In this document: one piece after another, positions 8,520 through 16,595 of the stretch
Numbering within the stretch: position 1 is the stretch's first letter
Layout: every line of letters begins with the position of its first letter
Assembly: GCF_902498195.1 (NCBI RefSeq)
Contig: NZ_CABVIY010000007.1
Span: 310,001-374,000, forward strand
DNA: 64,000 nucleotides
Reading direction: 5' to 3'
DNA from: Pseudomonas fluorescens
Lineage (GTDB): Bacteria > Pseudomonadota > Gammaproteobacteria > Pseudomonadales > Pseudomonadaceae
The notes under the pieces: generated by a model
Seen by the model: only the letters and a program-made list of their open reading frames with translations
Told to the model about the DNA's origin: nothing
Database searches by the model: none
Position numbers and translations under genes: made by a program

Positions 8520-9188
8520 TTATTCGCCGACGCTGATCTTCAGGCCAGCGGCTATTGCAAAGGGTGTCAGGGTTATCGCCAGGGCGGTCAGGCTACCCAG
8601 CCACAACAGATAACCGGTCGCCGGCATGCCCTGCAAGGCGGCCTGCAAGGCGCCACTGCCAAGGATCAACACCGGGATGTACAACGGCAGAATCAGCAAC
8701 GCCAGCAACAGGCCACCACGCTTCAATCCGACGGTCAACGCCGCGCCCACCGCACCGAGCAGGCTCAGCACCGGTGTACCCAGCAATAGAGAAAGCAGCA
8801 ACACCGGCAGACAGGCGGCAGGCAAACCGAGCATCAACGCCAGCAAGGGTGCGAGCAAAACCAGTGCCAGGCCGGAAAACGCCCAGTGTGCCAGCACCTT
8901 GGCCAAAACCAGAAGAGCCAGGGGGTGCGGCGAAAGGACCCACTGTTCCAGCGATCCGTCTTCGAAATCACTGCGGAAAAGCCCGTCCAGCGAGAGCAAA
9001 ACCGATAAAAGGGCCGCTACCCAGACCAGTCCCGGAGACAAGGTTTGCAACAATTGAGACTCGGGACCGACCGCCAACGGGAACAGCGAAACGACGATGG
9101 CGAAAAACACCAGCGGATTGGCCAGCTCCGCCGGGCGACGGAATAACAGACGGGCCTCACGGGCGACCAACAGGCCGAACACACTCAT
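8520..9188 (-). CDS. ccmB: Haem exporter permease CcmB
   Basis: A 222-residue six-helix ABC permease subunit of the CcmABCDE haem-loading complex. The ATG at 9188 (MSVFGLLVAREARLLFRRP) gives an ATGA overlap with the ccmA stop and matches the family N terminus. An in-frame ATG three codons upstream, inside ccmA, is less likely. The sequence is Leu-rich throughout with regular hydrophobic segments. Confidence 0.94.
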   Translation of the reverse strand: MSVFGLLVAREARLLFRRPAELANPLVFFAIVVSLFPLAVGPESQLLQTLSPGLVWVAALLSVLLSLDGLFRSDFEDGSLEQWVLSPHPLALLVLAKVLAHWAFSGLALVLLAPLLALMLGLPAACLPVLLLSLLLGTPVLSLLGAVGAALTVGLKRGGLLLALLILPLYIPVLILGSGALQAALQGMPATGYLLWLGSLTALAITLTPFAIAAGLKISVGE

Positions 9189-9820
9189 ACGGCCCACTTC
9201 CCCAGATCAATGTCGCGATAGCTGGCCGGCAGGCGGCTCAGCGTGTGGTGGGTGGTCAACACCACCATGCCGCCGCGTTCGCAATGGCCGGCCAGGTGTT
9301 CTTCCAACTGCGCCACGCCTTGTTTGTCGAGCGCGGTGAAGGGTTCATCGAGAATCCACAGCGGCGGACTGTCCAGGTACAAGCGCGCCAGGGCGACACG
9401 CCGCTGTTGGCCAGCGGACAGGGTGTGGCAGGGCACGTCTTCGAAACCGCGCAGTCCGACCGCTGCCAGCGCCTGCCAGATCGCTTCATGGGAGGCAGGC
9501 TGATGCAGGGCGCAGAGCCAGCTGAGGTTCTCTTGCGGCGTCAACAGATCCTTGATCCCCGCCGCATGGCCGATCCACAGCAGGTTGCGCGCCAGCTCCG
9601 TGCGTTGTTCGTCGAGGGGTTGCCCATTGAGCAGCACTTGACCGGCGGTCGGGTGCATCAGTCCCGCCAGCAGACGCAACAGGCTGGTCTTGCCACTGCC
9701 GTTGGGGCCGCTGATCTGCACCATTTCGCCACTGGCCAGTCTCAAATCGAGATTTTCAAAAAGCAGCCGAAGGTCTCGCTCACAGGCAAGGGCAACGGTT
9801 TGCAGGACTGGACTGGTCAA
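9185..9820 (-). CDS. ccmA: Haem exporter ATP-binding protein CcmA
   Basis: A 211-residue ABC ATPase. Walker A GPNGSGKT is at residues 38-45, the signature LSAGQ at 134-138 and Walker B LWILDEP at 154-160. ATP hydrolysis by CcmA drives release of holo-CcmE from CcmC. It is the first gene of the ccm operon and is divergent from the FliK-like gene at 10019. Confidence 0.95.
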   Translation of the reverse strand: MTSPVLQTVALACERDLRLLFENLDLRLASGEMVQISGPNGSGKTSLLRLLAGLMHPTAGQVLLNGQPLDEQRTELARNLLWIGHAAGIKDLLTPQENLSWLCALHQPASHEAIWQALAAVGLRGFEDVPCHTLSAGQQRRVALARLYLDSPPLWILDEPFTALDKQGVAQLEEHLAGHCERGGMVVLTTHHTLSRLPASYRDIDLGKWAV

Positions 9821-10018
9821 GGGTTCACGGGCCTTATACGGTTCAAGTCGGCTCTGGCGCGGCCGTTAAAGAGATGCAGAATAGATCTATTGACGGCTCC
9901 AACTCGCGAGCCAGGTCAAATATTTGCAATGTTTTCGCCACTCTGTATACAACGGGGCGGCATTATACATGCCATTTCCTACTCTAAAGAGCGCATTTTC
10001 CCAAGGTTGTGACCGCGT
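9821..10018. promoter_or_regulatory. Divergent promoter region, ccmA / fliK-like gene
   Basis: A 198-bp spacer. On the plus strand a sigma-70-like pair is visible: TTGCAA at 9924-9929 and TATACA at 9946-9951, spacer 16. On the minus strand a perfect TATAAT lies at 9962-9967 with only a weak -35 about 17 bp away. The tract tgtataca is itself palindromic. No RpoN or FliA consensus was found here, so the FliK-like gene may not be under ordinary flagellar control. Confidence 0.45.
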
Positions 10019-11593
10019 ATGACAGGCGAAATGAACATCCTCCCGCTACCGCAGACCACCCCCGCTACCGTGCGTCCGCTGGTGGTCAGTGGCGAGTTGC
10101 TCAAGCTGCTGACGCCTGTCGAAGGCCTGATCACGGCCGGTCAGACGGCCAAGGCGGAAGTCCTGTCGCTCAAGCAGGCCGACCAGACGTTTCAACTGCT
10201 GCTGAAGGTCACCCTGGACAGCGGGCGCCAGACTACCGTCCAGGCCACCAGCAACCTGCCGCTGGCGCAAGGCACCAGCATCGCAGTGACCCAGCCATCG
10301 GCGGGCAATCTGGCGATTACCGTGCAACAGGCCATTGCTTCCAGCGTCGCCACCCTCACCCGCATCGACACCGCTCAACTGCCGGTCGGCACCCTGTTGC
10401 AGGGCAAAGTGCTGACCTCCCAGGTGTTGCCGCAGGTGCCAGGGCAACCGACGGTGTTTCGCTCGATGGTGAGCCTGCTCAATACCGCCCTGAGCGGTCG
10501 CACCCTGAGCATCGACAGTCCGCAGCCATTGCGGATCGGCACCTTGCTCAGCGCCCAGGTGCAGGACACCCAGACCTTGAAGTTCGTGCCCCTGAGCAAT
10601 CGCCAAGAGCAATTGGCGGTGACCCAACAACTGGTCAGCCAGACCAGTCGCCAGGGTTCGCTCGATGGCCTGCTCAAGCTGCTGCAAAACCTGCCGCCCT
10701 CGAACCAGACCTCCAGCGACCTGCGCATGGCCGTGGACAAATTGCTCGCCGGCCTGCCCGATGTGCGCCAATTGAGCACGCCGAAAGGCCTGGCCTTTGC
10801 GCTCGCCGGCAGCGGTGCCTTCCTCGAAACCAAGCTGCTGACCGGACAAAACCCGACGCAGGCCCCCGACATGAAAGCCGACCTGCTCAAGCTCATCGCA
10901 CAGCTCACACCCAGCCTGCCGGCCAGCACCAATCTCAACGCGATCATCGCCGCCAACACCCTGGCCCAGGCCATGCCGAGTTTCGTGCGCAACGCCCTCG
11001 GCATGCTCGGGCAGGTCAGCGCCAAACCATCGCCAATCAATTTCCCGCTGCCCGAGCGCCTGCTGCAAAGCGCCGAGGGCGAAGACGATCTCGAACACCT
11101 GCTGCGCCTGGCCGCCGCCGCGGTTTCACGCCTGCAAAGCCATCAACTGTCGAGCCTGGAACAGACCGGCGTCACCAGTGACGGTCGCCTGGTCAGCACC
11201 TGGCAGCTGGAAATACCGATGCGCACCCTGCAAGACATCGTGCCGATGCAGATCAAGTTCCAGCGCGAAGAGACGCCCGAAAAAGACCAGCCCCAGGAAC
11301 GCCGCGACGAGCGCGAGCCGAAACAACCGCTGTGGCGCGTCGAACTGGCCTTCGACATGGAGCCATTGGGGCCGATGCAGATTCAGGCACAGCTGATCAA
11401 GGGCAGCCTGTCCAGCCAGCTGTGGGCCGAACGGCCGTACACCGCCAGCCTGATCGAAAACAACCTGGCCGCATTGCGCCAACGCTTGCTGGCATCAGGC
11501 CTCAACGTCGGCGATCTCAATTGCCATCACGGCAAACCGCCCCAGGGTCCGCAAACCCGACTTGATCAACGCTGGGTCGACGAAACCGCATGA
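10019..11593 (+). CDS. FliK-family hook-length control-like protein (second FliK)
   Basis: A 524-residue protein. The long N-terminal and middle part is Gln/Ser/Thr/Leu-rich with low complexity, like the ruler region of FliK. The C-terminal part (about residues 395-500) matches the FliK_C substrate-specificity-switch fold: a W-R-V-E-L segment, then MEPLGPMQIQAQL and LRQRLLASGLNVGDLNC. The proper fliK is at 33677-35044, so this is a paralogue. It overlaps the next gene (a FlhB C-domain homologue) by 4 bp, so the two products probably act together. An ATG at 10031 is an alternative start. Confidence 0.8.
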   Translation: MTGEMNILPLPQTTPATVRPLVVSGELLKLLTPVEGLITAGQTAKAEVLSLKQADQTFQLLLKVTLDSGRQTTVQATSNLPLAQGTSIAVTQPSAGNLAITVQQAIASSVATLTRIDTAQLPVGTLLQGKVLTSQVLPQVPGQPTVFRSMVSLLNTALSGRTLSIDSPQPLRIGTLLSAQVQDTQTLKFVPLSNRQEQLAVTQQLVSQTSRQGSLDGLLKLLQNLPPSNQTSSDLRMAVDKLLAGLPDVRQLSTPKGLAFALAGSGAFLETKLLTGQNPTQAPDMKADLLKLIAQLTPSLPASTNLNAIIAANTLAQAMPSFVRNALGMLGQVSAKPSPINFPLPERLLQSAEGEDDLEHLLRLAAAAVSRLQSHQLSSLEQTGVTSDGRLVSTWQLEIPMRTLQDIVPMQIKFQREETPEKDQPQERRDEREPKQPLWRVELAFDMEPLGPMQIQAQLIKGSLSSQLWAERPYTASLIENNLAALRQRLLASGLNVGDLNCHHGKPPQGPQTRLDQRWVDETA

Positions 11594-11919
11594 AAAACCC
11601 CAACGCCCCACGCCAGGCCATCGCCCTCAAATACGACGGCACCCACGCCCCCACCCTCACCGCCAAGGGCGACGAAGAACTGGCCGAAGAAATCCTCAGG
11701 ATCGCCCGCGACTATGAAGTGCCGATCTATGAAAACGCCGAACTGGTGAGACTGCTGGCGCGCATGGAGCTGGGGGACAGTATTCCGGAGGAGTTGTACC
11801 GGACGATTGCCGAGATTATTGCGTTTGCCTGGAATTTGAAGGGCAAGTTTCCGGCGGGGCACGATCCTGAAGCGCCCATGGTCGAGAAGGATATTACTGA
11901 TCGCGGGGATGATTATTGA
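11590..11919 (+). CDS. FlhB C-terminal domain homologue (FlhX/FhlB type)
   Basis: A 109-residue soluble protein equal to the cytoplasmic C-terminal subdomain of FlhB/EscU after cleavage. The segment AIALKYDG...APTLTAKGDEELAEEILRIA aligns with the stretch after NPTH in FlhB (compare YAVALKYDADKGGAPMLIAK in flhB of this window). It lacks membrane helices and the NPTH autocleavage motif. In other bacteria such proteins can replace the cleaved FlhB C-domain. It is translationally coupled to the FliK-like gene. Family call firm; role inferred. Confidence 0.85.
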   Translation: MKNPNAPRQAIALKYDGTHAPTLTAKGDEELAEEILRIARDYEVPIYENAELVRLLARMELGDSIPEELYRTIAEIIAFAWNLKGKFPAGHDPEAPMVEKDITDRGDDY

Positions 11920-11934
11920 GGCTTCGAAGACGCC

Positions 11935-12024
11935 ATCGCGGGCAGGCTCGCTCCACAGGGATTGGCGGCGTTCACATAGGTTGTGTCCACCCCGCTCCAT
12001 TGTGGGAGCGAGCCTGCTCGCGAT
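11935..12024. repeat. REPIN (inverted REP pair)
   Basis: Inverted REP arms at 11935-11957 (atcgcgggcaggctcgctcc) and 12001-12024 (tgtgggagcgagcctgctcg) around a 43-bp spacer, just after the FlhB-like gene. The left arm has lost bases relative to the right. Confidence 0.85.
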
Positions 12025-12077
12025 AGCGATTTCGACCTAACCACGAGCATTCAATCCTGACGCCATTTGACAGCCGA

Positions 12078-12572
12078 CTACGCCGACGTCGCGCTACCCG
12101 GTGTGAAAAATCGCAAGAGCCTGCGACTGCGCCCGACAATCAAGCCATTGATCAACCCAGCCCCCAGTGCCGAGGTCACTACCGCTGTGACTTCATTCAC
12201 CAGCTCCGGATGCATGGCCGCCTGATAACCACCGTAATAGCGCCAGGCAAAGAAGCTCCAATACACAATCAGCACCTTGACCGTCCCGCCCAGTACCAGA
12301 CGATCCCCTTCGCGCTCCACCCTGTCGTACGAGTAAAAGCGCAACGCCAGAAACCAGCCTGCCAGCAACCCAAGCGCATAGCTCGATACCGGTATGGCAA
12401 TACCTTGGGCGAGGTTCAGCGAGATCAGGGACAGACTGACGAATATCGCCGGTGTGACCTGCAAAGACCTTTTCGATTCATGATTCCTGAAGCAGGCGAC
12501 AACGCCGTAGTACGTCAGGTAAGTGAAGACCGCATAAACCCACAGCGGTGTACCGCGCAAAATGTCGAGCAT
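12078..12572 (-). CDS. Small integral membrane protein, unknown function
   Basis: A 164-residue protein with about four to five hydrophobic helices (residues roughly 8-24, 36-52, 60-76, 100-116 and 130-148) and a basic C terminus. I chose the ATG at 12572 (MLDILRGTPLWVYAVF), preceded by GGGAGG. The open frame continues upstream to 12674 without a good ribosome site. The layout resembles small uncharacterised DUF6622-like membrane proteins of proteobacteria, but I am not certain of that family. It stands alone between a REPIN and a REP cluster and has no visible link to the flagellar genes. Confidence 0.7.
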   Translation of the reverse strand: MLDILRGTPLWVYAVFTYLTYYGVVACFRNHESKRSLQVTPAIFVSLSLISLNLAQGIAIPVSSYALGLLAGWFLALRFYSYDRVEREGDRLVLGGTVKVLIVYWSFFAWRYYGGYQAAMHPELVNEVTAVVTSALGAGLINGLIVGRSRRLLRFFTPGSATSA

Positions 12573-12646
12573 AGGGCCTCCCTGGCACTGTATTTCCCGG
12601 ATTGAGCTGTTTGCAGATTGGTGAGCACGACCAACCCGCAGAAGCA

Positions 12647-12795
12647 AAGCTTGCTCGCGATGAGGCCGGTACATTCAACATCAACGGCGCTGGACACACC
12701 GCCTTCGCGAGCAAGCCCGCTCCCACACGGGATCTTCATTGAGCACCTATTTTGTGTGCTGCACAGATCCAGTGTGGGAGCGGGCTTGCTCGCGA
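12647..12795. repeat. REP cluster (REPIN plus extra REP)
   Basis: Three REP arms: a decayed one at 12647-12660, an inverted partner at 12705-12727 (tcgcgagcaagcccgctccc), and a third at 12773-12795 (tgtgggagcgggcttgctcg). The spacing suggests one old REPIN and a newer singlet or half of a second pair. An unrelated short hairpin (ttgcgat / atcgcaa, 12797-12819) follows and may mark the 3' end of the chemotaxis operon. Confidence 0.8.
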
Positions 12796-12822
12796 ATTGC
12801 GATCTCAATGCAATCGCAACAA

Positions 12823-13215
12823 TCAGTTTTTGTGAAGCTTGCTCATCAACTCCGCCTCAGCCTGGGTCAAGCCGCAGGACTGGGTCAGTTCGTCGACGCT
12901 GGCGCCCATTCCTACCAGTCGCGCCGCCTGGGCGAACGACAGGCTGGTGGGGTCGCGTTGTTCAACCCGGGCGAGCTGGTCCGGCAACGGCGCGACGATG
13001 GCGCGCAGTTCGTGCAGGTCTTCGCCCATGCGCACGTTGCCGTTCTGATAGTCATCGACCCGCTTGCCCAGGTCCTTGATGCGCTGGTCACGCAGCGCAT
13101 CGCCCTGGGCCTGTTGCGCGGCGATCTGCCGTTGACCCCTTATGTACGCCAGAAACATTGCCAGCGTGCCTGCCCAGAAAAGGAACAGGACAATGACCGC
13201 AACCTCGAGAATCAA
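12823..13215 (-). CDS. DUF2802 protein of the chemotaxis operon
   Basis: A 130-residue protein with one N-terminal transmembrane helix (residues 3-24), a charged coiled-coil stretch (about 28-80) and a C-terminal helix-turn-helix-like DUF2802 domain (ARLVGMGASVDELTQSCGLTQAEAELM, about residues 98-124). In polar-flagellated gammaproteobacteria this gene is the conserved last member of the parC-parP-cheW block. Its role is not established. The start abuts the cheW stop with no gap. Confidence 0.85.
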   Translation of the reverse strand: MILEVAVIVLFLFWAGTLAMFLAYIRGQRQIAAQQAQGDALRDQRIKDLGKRVDDYQNGNVRMGEDLHELRAIVAPLPDQLARVEQRDPTSLSFAQAARLVGMGASVDELTQSCGLTQAEAELMSKLHKN

Positions 13216-13701
13216 TCAGATACTCTCCAGTTCCGACCATTCTTCTTCGCTCATCATCTTGTCGAGCTCGACCAGGATCAGCAGTTCGTTGTTCTTGTTG
13301 CACACGCCCTGGATAAACTTGGCGGACTCTTCGTTACCGACGTTCGGTGCGGTTTCGATTTCCGACTGACGCAGGTAAACCACTTCGGCCACGCTGTCGA
13401 CCATGATCCCGACCACTTGCTTATCGGCTTCGATGATGACGATGCGGGTGTTGTCGCTGATCTCGGCGTTCATCAGGCCGAAGCGCTGACGGGTATCGAT
13501 CACGGTGACCACGTTGCCGCGCAGGTTGATGATGCCCAGCACGTAGCTCGGGGCACCCGGCACCGGGGCGATCTCGGTGTAGCGCAGGACTTCCTGAACG
13601 CGCATCACGTTGATGCCGTAGGTTTCATTGTCCAGCTTGAAGGTCACCCATTGCAGGATCGGATCTTCGGAACCCTTTGCCGCCGTCGCCTTATCATTCA
13701 T
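13216..13701 (-). CDS. cheW: Chemotaxis coupling protein CheW
   Basis: A 161-residue protein with one CheW domain (residues 12-155): ILQWVTFKLDNETYGINVMR, then YVLGIINLRGNVVTVIDTR. It couples CheA to receptors. The start is the ATG at 13701, preceded by GAGGGG; the longer open frame has no support. The product is a normal stand-alone CheW, unlike the neighbour ParP, which carries a CheW-like domain after a long linker. Confidence 0.95.
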   Translation of the reverse strand: MNDKATAAKGSEDPILQWVTFKLDNETYGINVMRVQEVLRYTEIAPVPGAPSYVLGIINLRGNVVTVIDTRQRFGLMNAEISDNTRIVIIEADKQVVGIMVDSVAEVVYLRQSEIETAPNVGNEESAKFIQGVCNKNNELLILVELDKMMSEEEWSELESI

Positions 13702-13789
13702 ACCCTGACCCCTCGAAAAACCGCCCTGGCGGTGTGTGCTCTGTTTGGCGGCATTCAACAATGCCGTCGCATGTTTGTTATGTCGGCTG

Positions 13790-14722
13790 TTATGTCGATT
13801 TGTGTAGCGGCTTGCTGCCGCCCATGTGCTTGGCCCCACCACTGGCGATCAACTCGGCCAGCGCGGAAACGTCGAGCAACGCACACATGTGTTCAATCAC
13901 GGTGCCCGCCAGCCATGGCCGTTGACCACGGTGGCTGCGCCATTTGATTTCGTTCGGGTCCAGGCGCAACGAGCGGCTGACCTGATGCACGGCCAGCCCC
14001 CACTCATAACCCTGGACCGAAATAACGTATTGCAGGCCCTGGCGGAAATCGTCGCGATAACGGTCGGGCATGACCCAACGCGCGGTGTCCAGCACCTTCA
14101 GGTTGCCGGCCTGACTCGGCAGGATCCCCAGGAACCACTCCGGCTGACCGAACAGCGGCGTCAGTTCGTGGCCGGCCAGGGGGTAAATCGACCCCAGGCA
14201 CACCAGCGGCACCGCCAGGGTCAGGCCGGCCACATCGAACAACAGGCATTCGAACGGCTCGGCCGCCCAGGCCGGACGCCCGTCGGTGTCCACCGGTGGC
14301 GGCGTGTTGGCGGGTGGCAGGTGAACTTCGACGATGGGAGTGACCAGCGCCTGTTGTTCTTCGACAACGGCTGGCTCCGGCGCGGGCGGCACCTCGACGG
14401 TCGGCGGCACCAAAGCCTGGAGCAACGGTGCGATGGTCGAAACCGGCGCCAGCACGGGGGCCGGCGCTTCGACCACGACAACGGGCGCCTTCGCTACCGG
14501 CGCGACCACAGGCGCAGGCGCGGCGACGATTTTATGCGCATCGCGGGCTTGCTCTTCGAGCACTGCCGCCTGGAATTCGTCCAGAGCCGCTTCAACCTCG
14601 ACCACCTCGGGCGGCACATCGATGTGCGGTGCGAGTTCCTCGGTGATGTCCTGCAGCAGGCTGTCCAGATAAGACTGCAGCGCCAGTTGCGGGCGTGAAG
14701 TGGTCTTCAATGGCCGGTTCAT
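13790..14722 (-). CDS. parP: CheW-like array-positioning protein ParP
   Basis: A 310-residue protein. The N-terminal 45 residues (MNRPLKTTSRPQLALQSYLD...) form a short helical segment. A Pro/Ala/Val-rich linker follows to about residue 155, then a degenerate CheW-like domain (PFECLLFDVAGLTLAVPLVC onward, residues about 160-300). This layout and the place between cheW and a ParA-type gene match ParP, which in Vibrio binds CheA and ParC and holds chemosensory arrays at the pole. The CheW-like part would be the array-integration domain. The name is by synteny and architecture. Confidence 0.85.
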   Translation of the reverse strand: MNRPLKTTSRPQLALQSYLDSLLQDITEELAPHIDVPPEVVEVEAALDEFQAAVLEEQARDAHKIVAAPAPVVAPVAKAPVVVVEAPAPVLAPVSTIAPLLQALVPPTVEVPPAPEPAVVEEQQALVTPIVEVHLPPANTPPPVDTDGRPAWAAEPFECLLFDVAGLTLAVPLVCLGSIYPLAGHELTPLFGQPEWFLGILPSQAGNLKVLDTARWVMPDRYRDDFRQGLQYVISVQGYEWGLAVHQVSRSLRLDPNEIKWRSHRGQRPWLAGTVIEHMCALLDVSALAELIASGGAKHMGGSKPLHKST

Positions 14723-14738
14723 GAGCTGGCCCCTGCTT

Positions 14739-14840
14739 CTGTAGGAGCGAGCATGCTCGCGATGAACCTGAGAGCGCCACGGCGTGCCAGGTTTGCCGCG
14801 TCATCGTTGACGATCATCGCGAGCGTGCTCGCTCCTACAG
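14739..14840. repeat. REPIN inside the che operon
   Basis: Inverted arms ctgtaggagcgagcatgctc (from 14739) and gagcgtgctcgctcctacag (to 14840). It sits between parC and parP, genes that are probably co-transcribed, so it would be part of the mRNA as a long hairpin. Its spacer resembles that of the REPIN at 43611-43713. Confidence 0.88.
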
Positions 14841-14855
14841 GGATCGGGGTCATCT

Positions 14856-15644
14856 TCATGCCACCTGCGCCACGAGTTGCGCCGCCAGCAGATGCTTGAG
14901 CAGCGCACGATAAGCCAGCACGCCACGGCTCTTGCCGTCGAATTGCGAAGGTGTCAGCCCGGCACGGCTGGCATCGCGCAGGCGCGTGTCCACCGGGATG
15001 TAGCCTTGCCAGATGTCTTCGGGAAACTTGTCGCGCAATACCCGCAGCGTCCCGAGGGACGCTTGCGTGCGGCGATCGAACAGGGTCGGGACGATGGTGA
15101 ACGGCAAGGCCTGCTTGCGCGAGCGATTGATCATCGCCAGGGTGTTGACCATGCGTTCCAGGCCCTTGACCGCCAGGTGTTCGGTCTGCACCGGGATCAC
15201 CAGTTGCTGGCTGGCCGCCAAGGCATTGACCATCAGCACGCCAAGCAGCGGCGGGCTGTCGATCACCGCGTAATCGAAGTCCTGCCACAGCTGCGCCAGG
15301 CTCTTGGCGATCACCAGGCCCAGGCCGCTTTGGCCCGGCGACTGGCGTTCGAGGGTGGCCAGCGCGGTACTCGACGGCAACAGGGAAATGCGTTCGTCAC
15401 TGGTGGACAGCAGCAATTGGCCAGGAAGGCCTTGCGGCACGCTGCCCTTGTGCAGGAACAGGTCGTAGTTGCTGTGTTCCAGGGTGTCGGGGTCGTAGCC
15501 AAAATAGCTGGTCATGGAGCCATGGGGGTCGAGGTCGACCACGACCACGCGCTTGCCCGCCTCGGCCAGCAATCCGGCTAAAGCGATGGAGGAAGTGGTT
15601 TTACCGACACCACCCTTTTGATTGGCGACTGCCCAGACTCTCAT
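14856..15644 (-). CDS. parC: ParA-family ATPase ParC (polar chemosensory array positioning)
   Basis: A 262-residue ParA/MinD-type ATPase. The deviant Walker A KGGVGKTTS is at residues 10-18, and VVVDLDPHG and DYAVIDSPP mark switch and Walker B regions. It has no DNA-binding N-terminal domain. Its place between motD and parP in the chemotaxis operon marks it as ParC, which recruits and segregates chemotaxis arrays to the old and new poles, rather than chromosomal Soj. The symbol is not topoisomerase IV ParC. Confidence 0.88.
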   Translation of the reverse strand: MRVWAVANQKGGVGKTTSSIALAGLLAEAGKRVVVVDLDPHGSMTSYFGYDPDTLEHSNYDLFLHKGSVPQGLPGQLLLSTSDERISLLPSSTALATLERQSPGQSGLGLVIAKSLAQLWQDFDYAVIDSPPLLGVLMVNALAASQQLVIPVQTEHLAVKGLERMVNTLAMINRSRKQALPFTIVPTLFDRRTQASLGTLRVLRDKFPEDIWQGYIPVDTRLRDASRAGLTPSQFDGKSRGVLAYRALLKHLLAAQLVAQVA

Positions 15645-15692
15645 TCGGATTGTTCCACCCGGCCAACCCTGAGGAATCGGCCGAGAAATAGC

Positions 15693-16583
15693 TCAACGTG
15701 TTAATGCCGGTGACGGAGAATTGACGGCGTTCTCTCGTACCGGCGACATAACCCTGGTCGGTGCAGTTTGTGTGCCAGCACGCTTCAACGCGGCGTCCGG
15801 CGTGGTATGAGCGGTTCCGGTCCCGGTGAGACTGCGGCGCACATCGAGATTGCGCGACACCACGAGCACCACGCGACGGTTGCGGGCCCGGCCCTCGGCC
15901 GTGGCGTTATTGGCCACCGGCTGGAATTCACCGTAACCCACCGACGCCAGGCGCCCGGGGTTGACGCCCTGCATCGCCAGCATGCGCACGATGCTCGCCG
16001 AACGGGCCGATGACAGTTCCCAGTTGGTCGGGTACTGCGAAGTCCGTATCGGTTGATCGTCGGTAAAGCCTTCGACGTGAATCGGGTTGTCGAACGGCTT
16101 CAGGATCCCCGCGACCTTGTCGATGATGTTGAACGCGATGTCGCTGGGCATGGCGTCGCCACTGCCAAACAACAGGCTGGAATTGAGTTCGATCTCGACC
16201 CACAGCTCGTTGCCGCGCACGGTCATCTGGTTGGAGCTGATCAGGTCGCCGAACGCCGCGCTGATGTCATCGGCAATGCTTTTAAGCGGATCGCTCGCAC
16301 CCGCCACCCCGGCATCGACCTGCTCGCTGTCCTTGACCAGTGGTTTGGCCGGGGTCACCGTCTTGGGACGTTCGTCGCCGATGGGGATTGGCTTGAGCGC
16401 GCGATCGGTGTCGGTGAAGACTCCGATCAGCGCTTCGGAAATGATCTTGTACTTGCCTTCGTTGACCGAAGAGATGGAGTACATCACCACGAAAAAGGCG
16501 AACAGCAAGGTGATGAAGTCTGCGTACGACACCAGCCAGCGTTCGTGGTTGACGTGTTCATCATGCTGGCGACGACGGGCCAT
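15693..16583 (-). CDS. motD: Flagellar stator protein MotD
   Basis: A 296-residue MotB-type stator subunit. A short basic N terminus precedes a single membrane helix with the proton-binding aspartate (Asp22 in SYADFITLLFAFF). A plug/linker follows, then an OmpA-type peptidoglycan-binding domain (about residues 130-245, with VEGFTDDQPI and ARNRRVVLVV). The tail is disordered. It pairs with MotC 12 bp upstream. Pseudomonas carries a second pair, MotAB, elsewhere. Confidence 0.94.
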   Translation of the reverse strand: MARRRQHDEHVNHERWLVSYADFITLLFAFFVVMYSISSVNEGKYKIISEALIGVFTDTDRALKPIPIGDERPKTVTPAKPLVKDSEQVDAGVAGASDPLKSIADDISAAFGDLISSNQMTVRGNELWVEIELNSSLLFGSGDAMPSDIAFNIIDKVAGILKPFDNPIHVEGFTDDQPIRTSQYPTNWELSSARSASIVRMLAMQGVNPGRLASVGYGEFQPVANNATAEGRARNRRVVLVVSRNLDVRRSLTGTGTAHTTPDAALKRAGTQTAPTRVMSPVRENAVNSPSPALTR

Positions 16584-16595
16584 GAGCGTATTCCC

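Noticed and set aside
12647..12795. The REP cluster considered as a CRISPR array
   Set aside because: The repeats are inverted, differ in sequence and are not evenly spaced; no cas genes are present anywhere in the window.
13421..13435. A second GCCGATAA (FliA -10) match, inside cheW
   Set aside because: No -35 match at the right distance; the bases simply encode Ala-Asp-Lys.
14856..15644. The ParA-type gene considered as a plasmid or chromosome partition gene
   Set aside because: It has no parB partner or parS-like sites nearby and sits in a chemotaxis operon beside a CheW-like gene, so ParC is the better reading.
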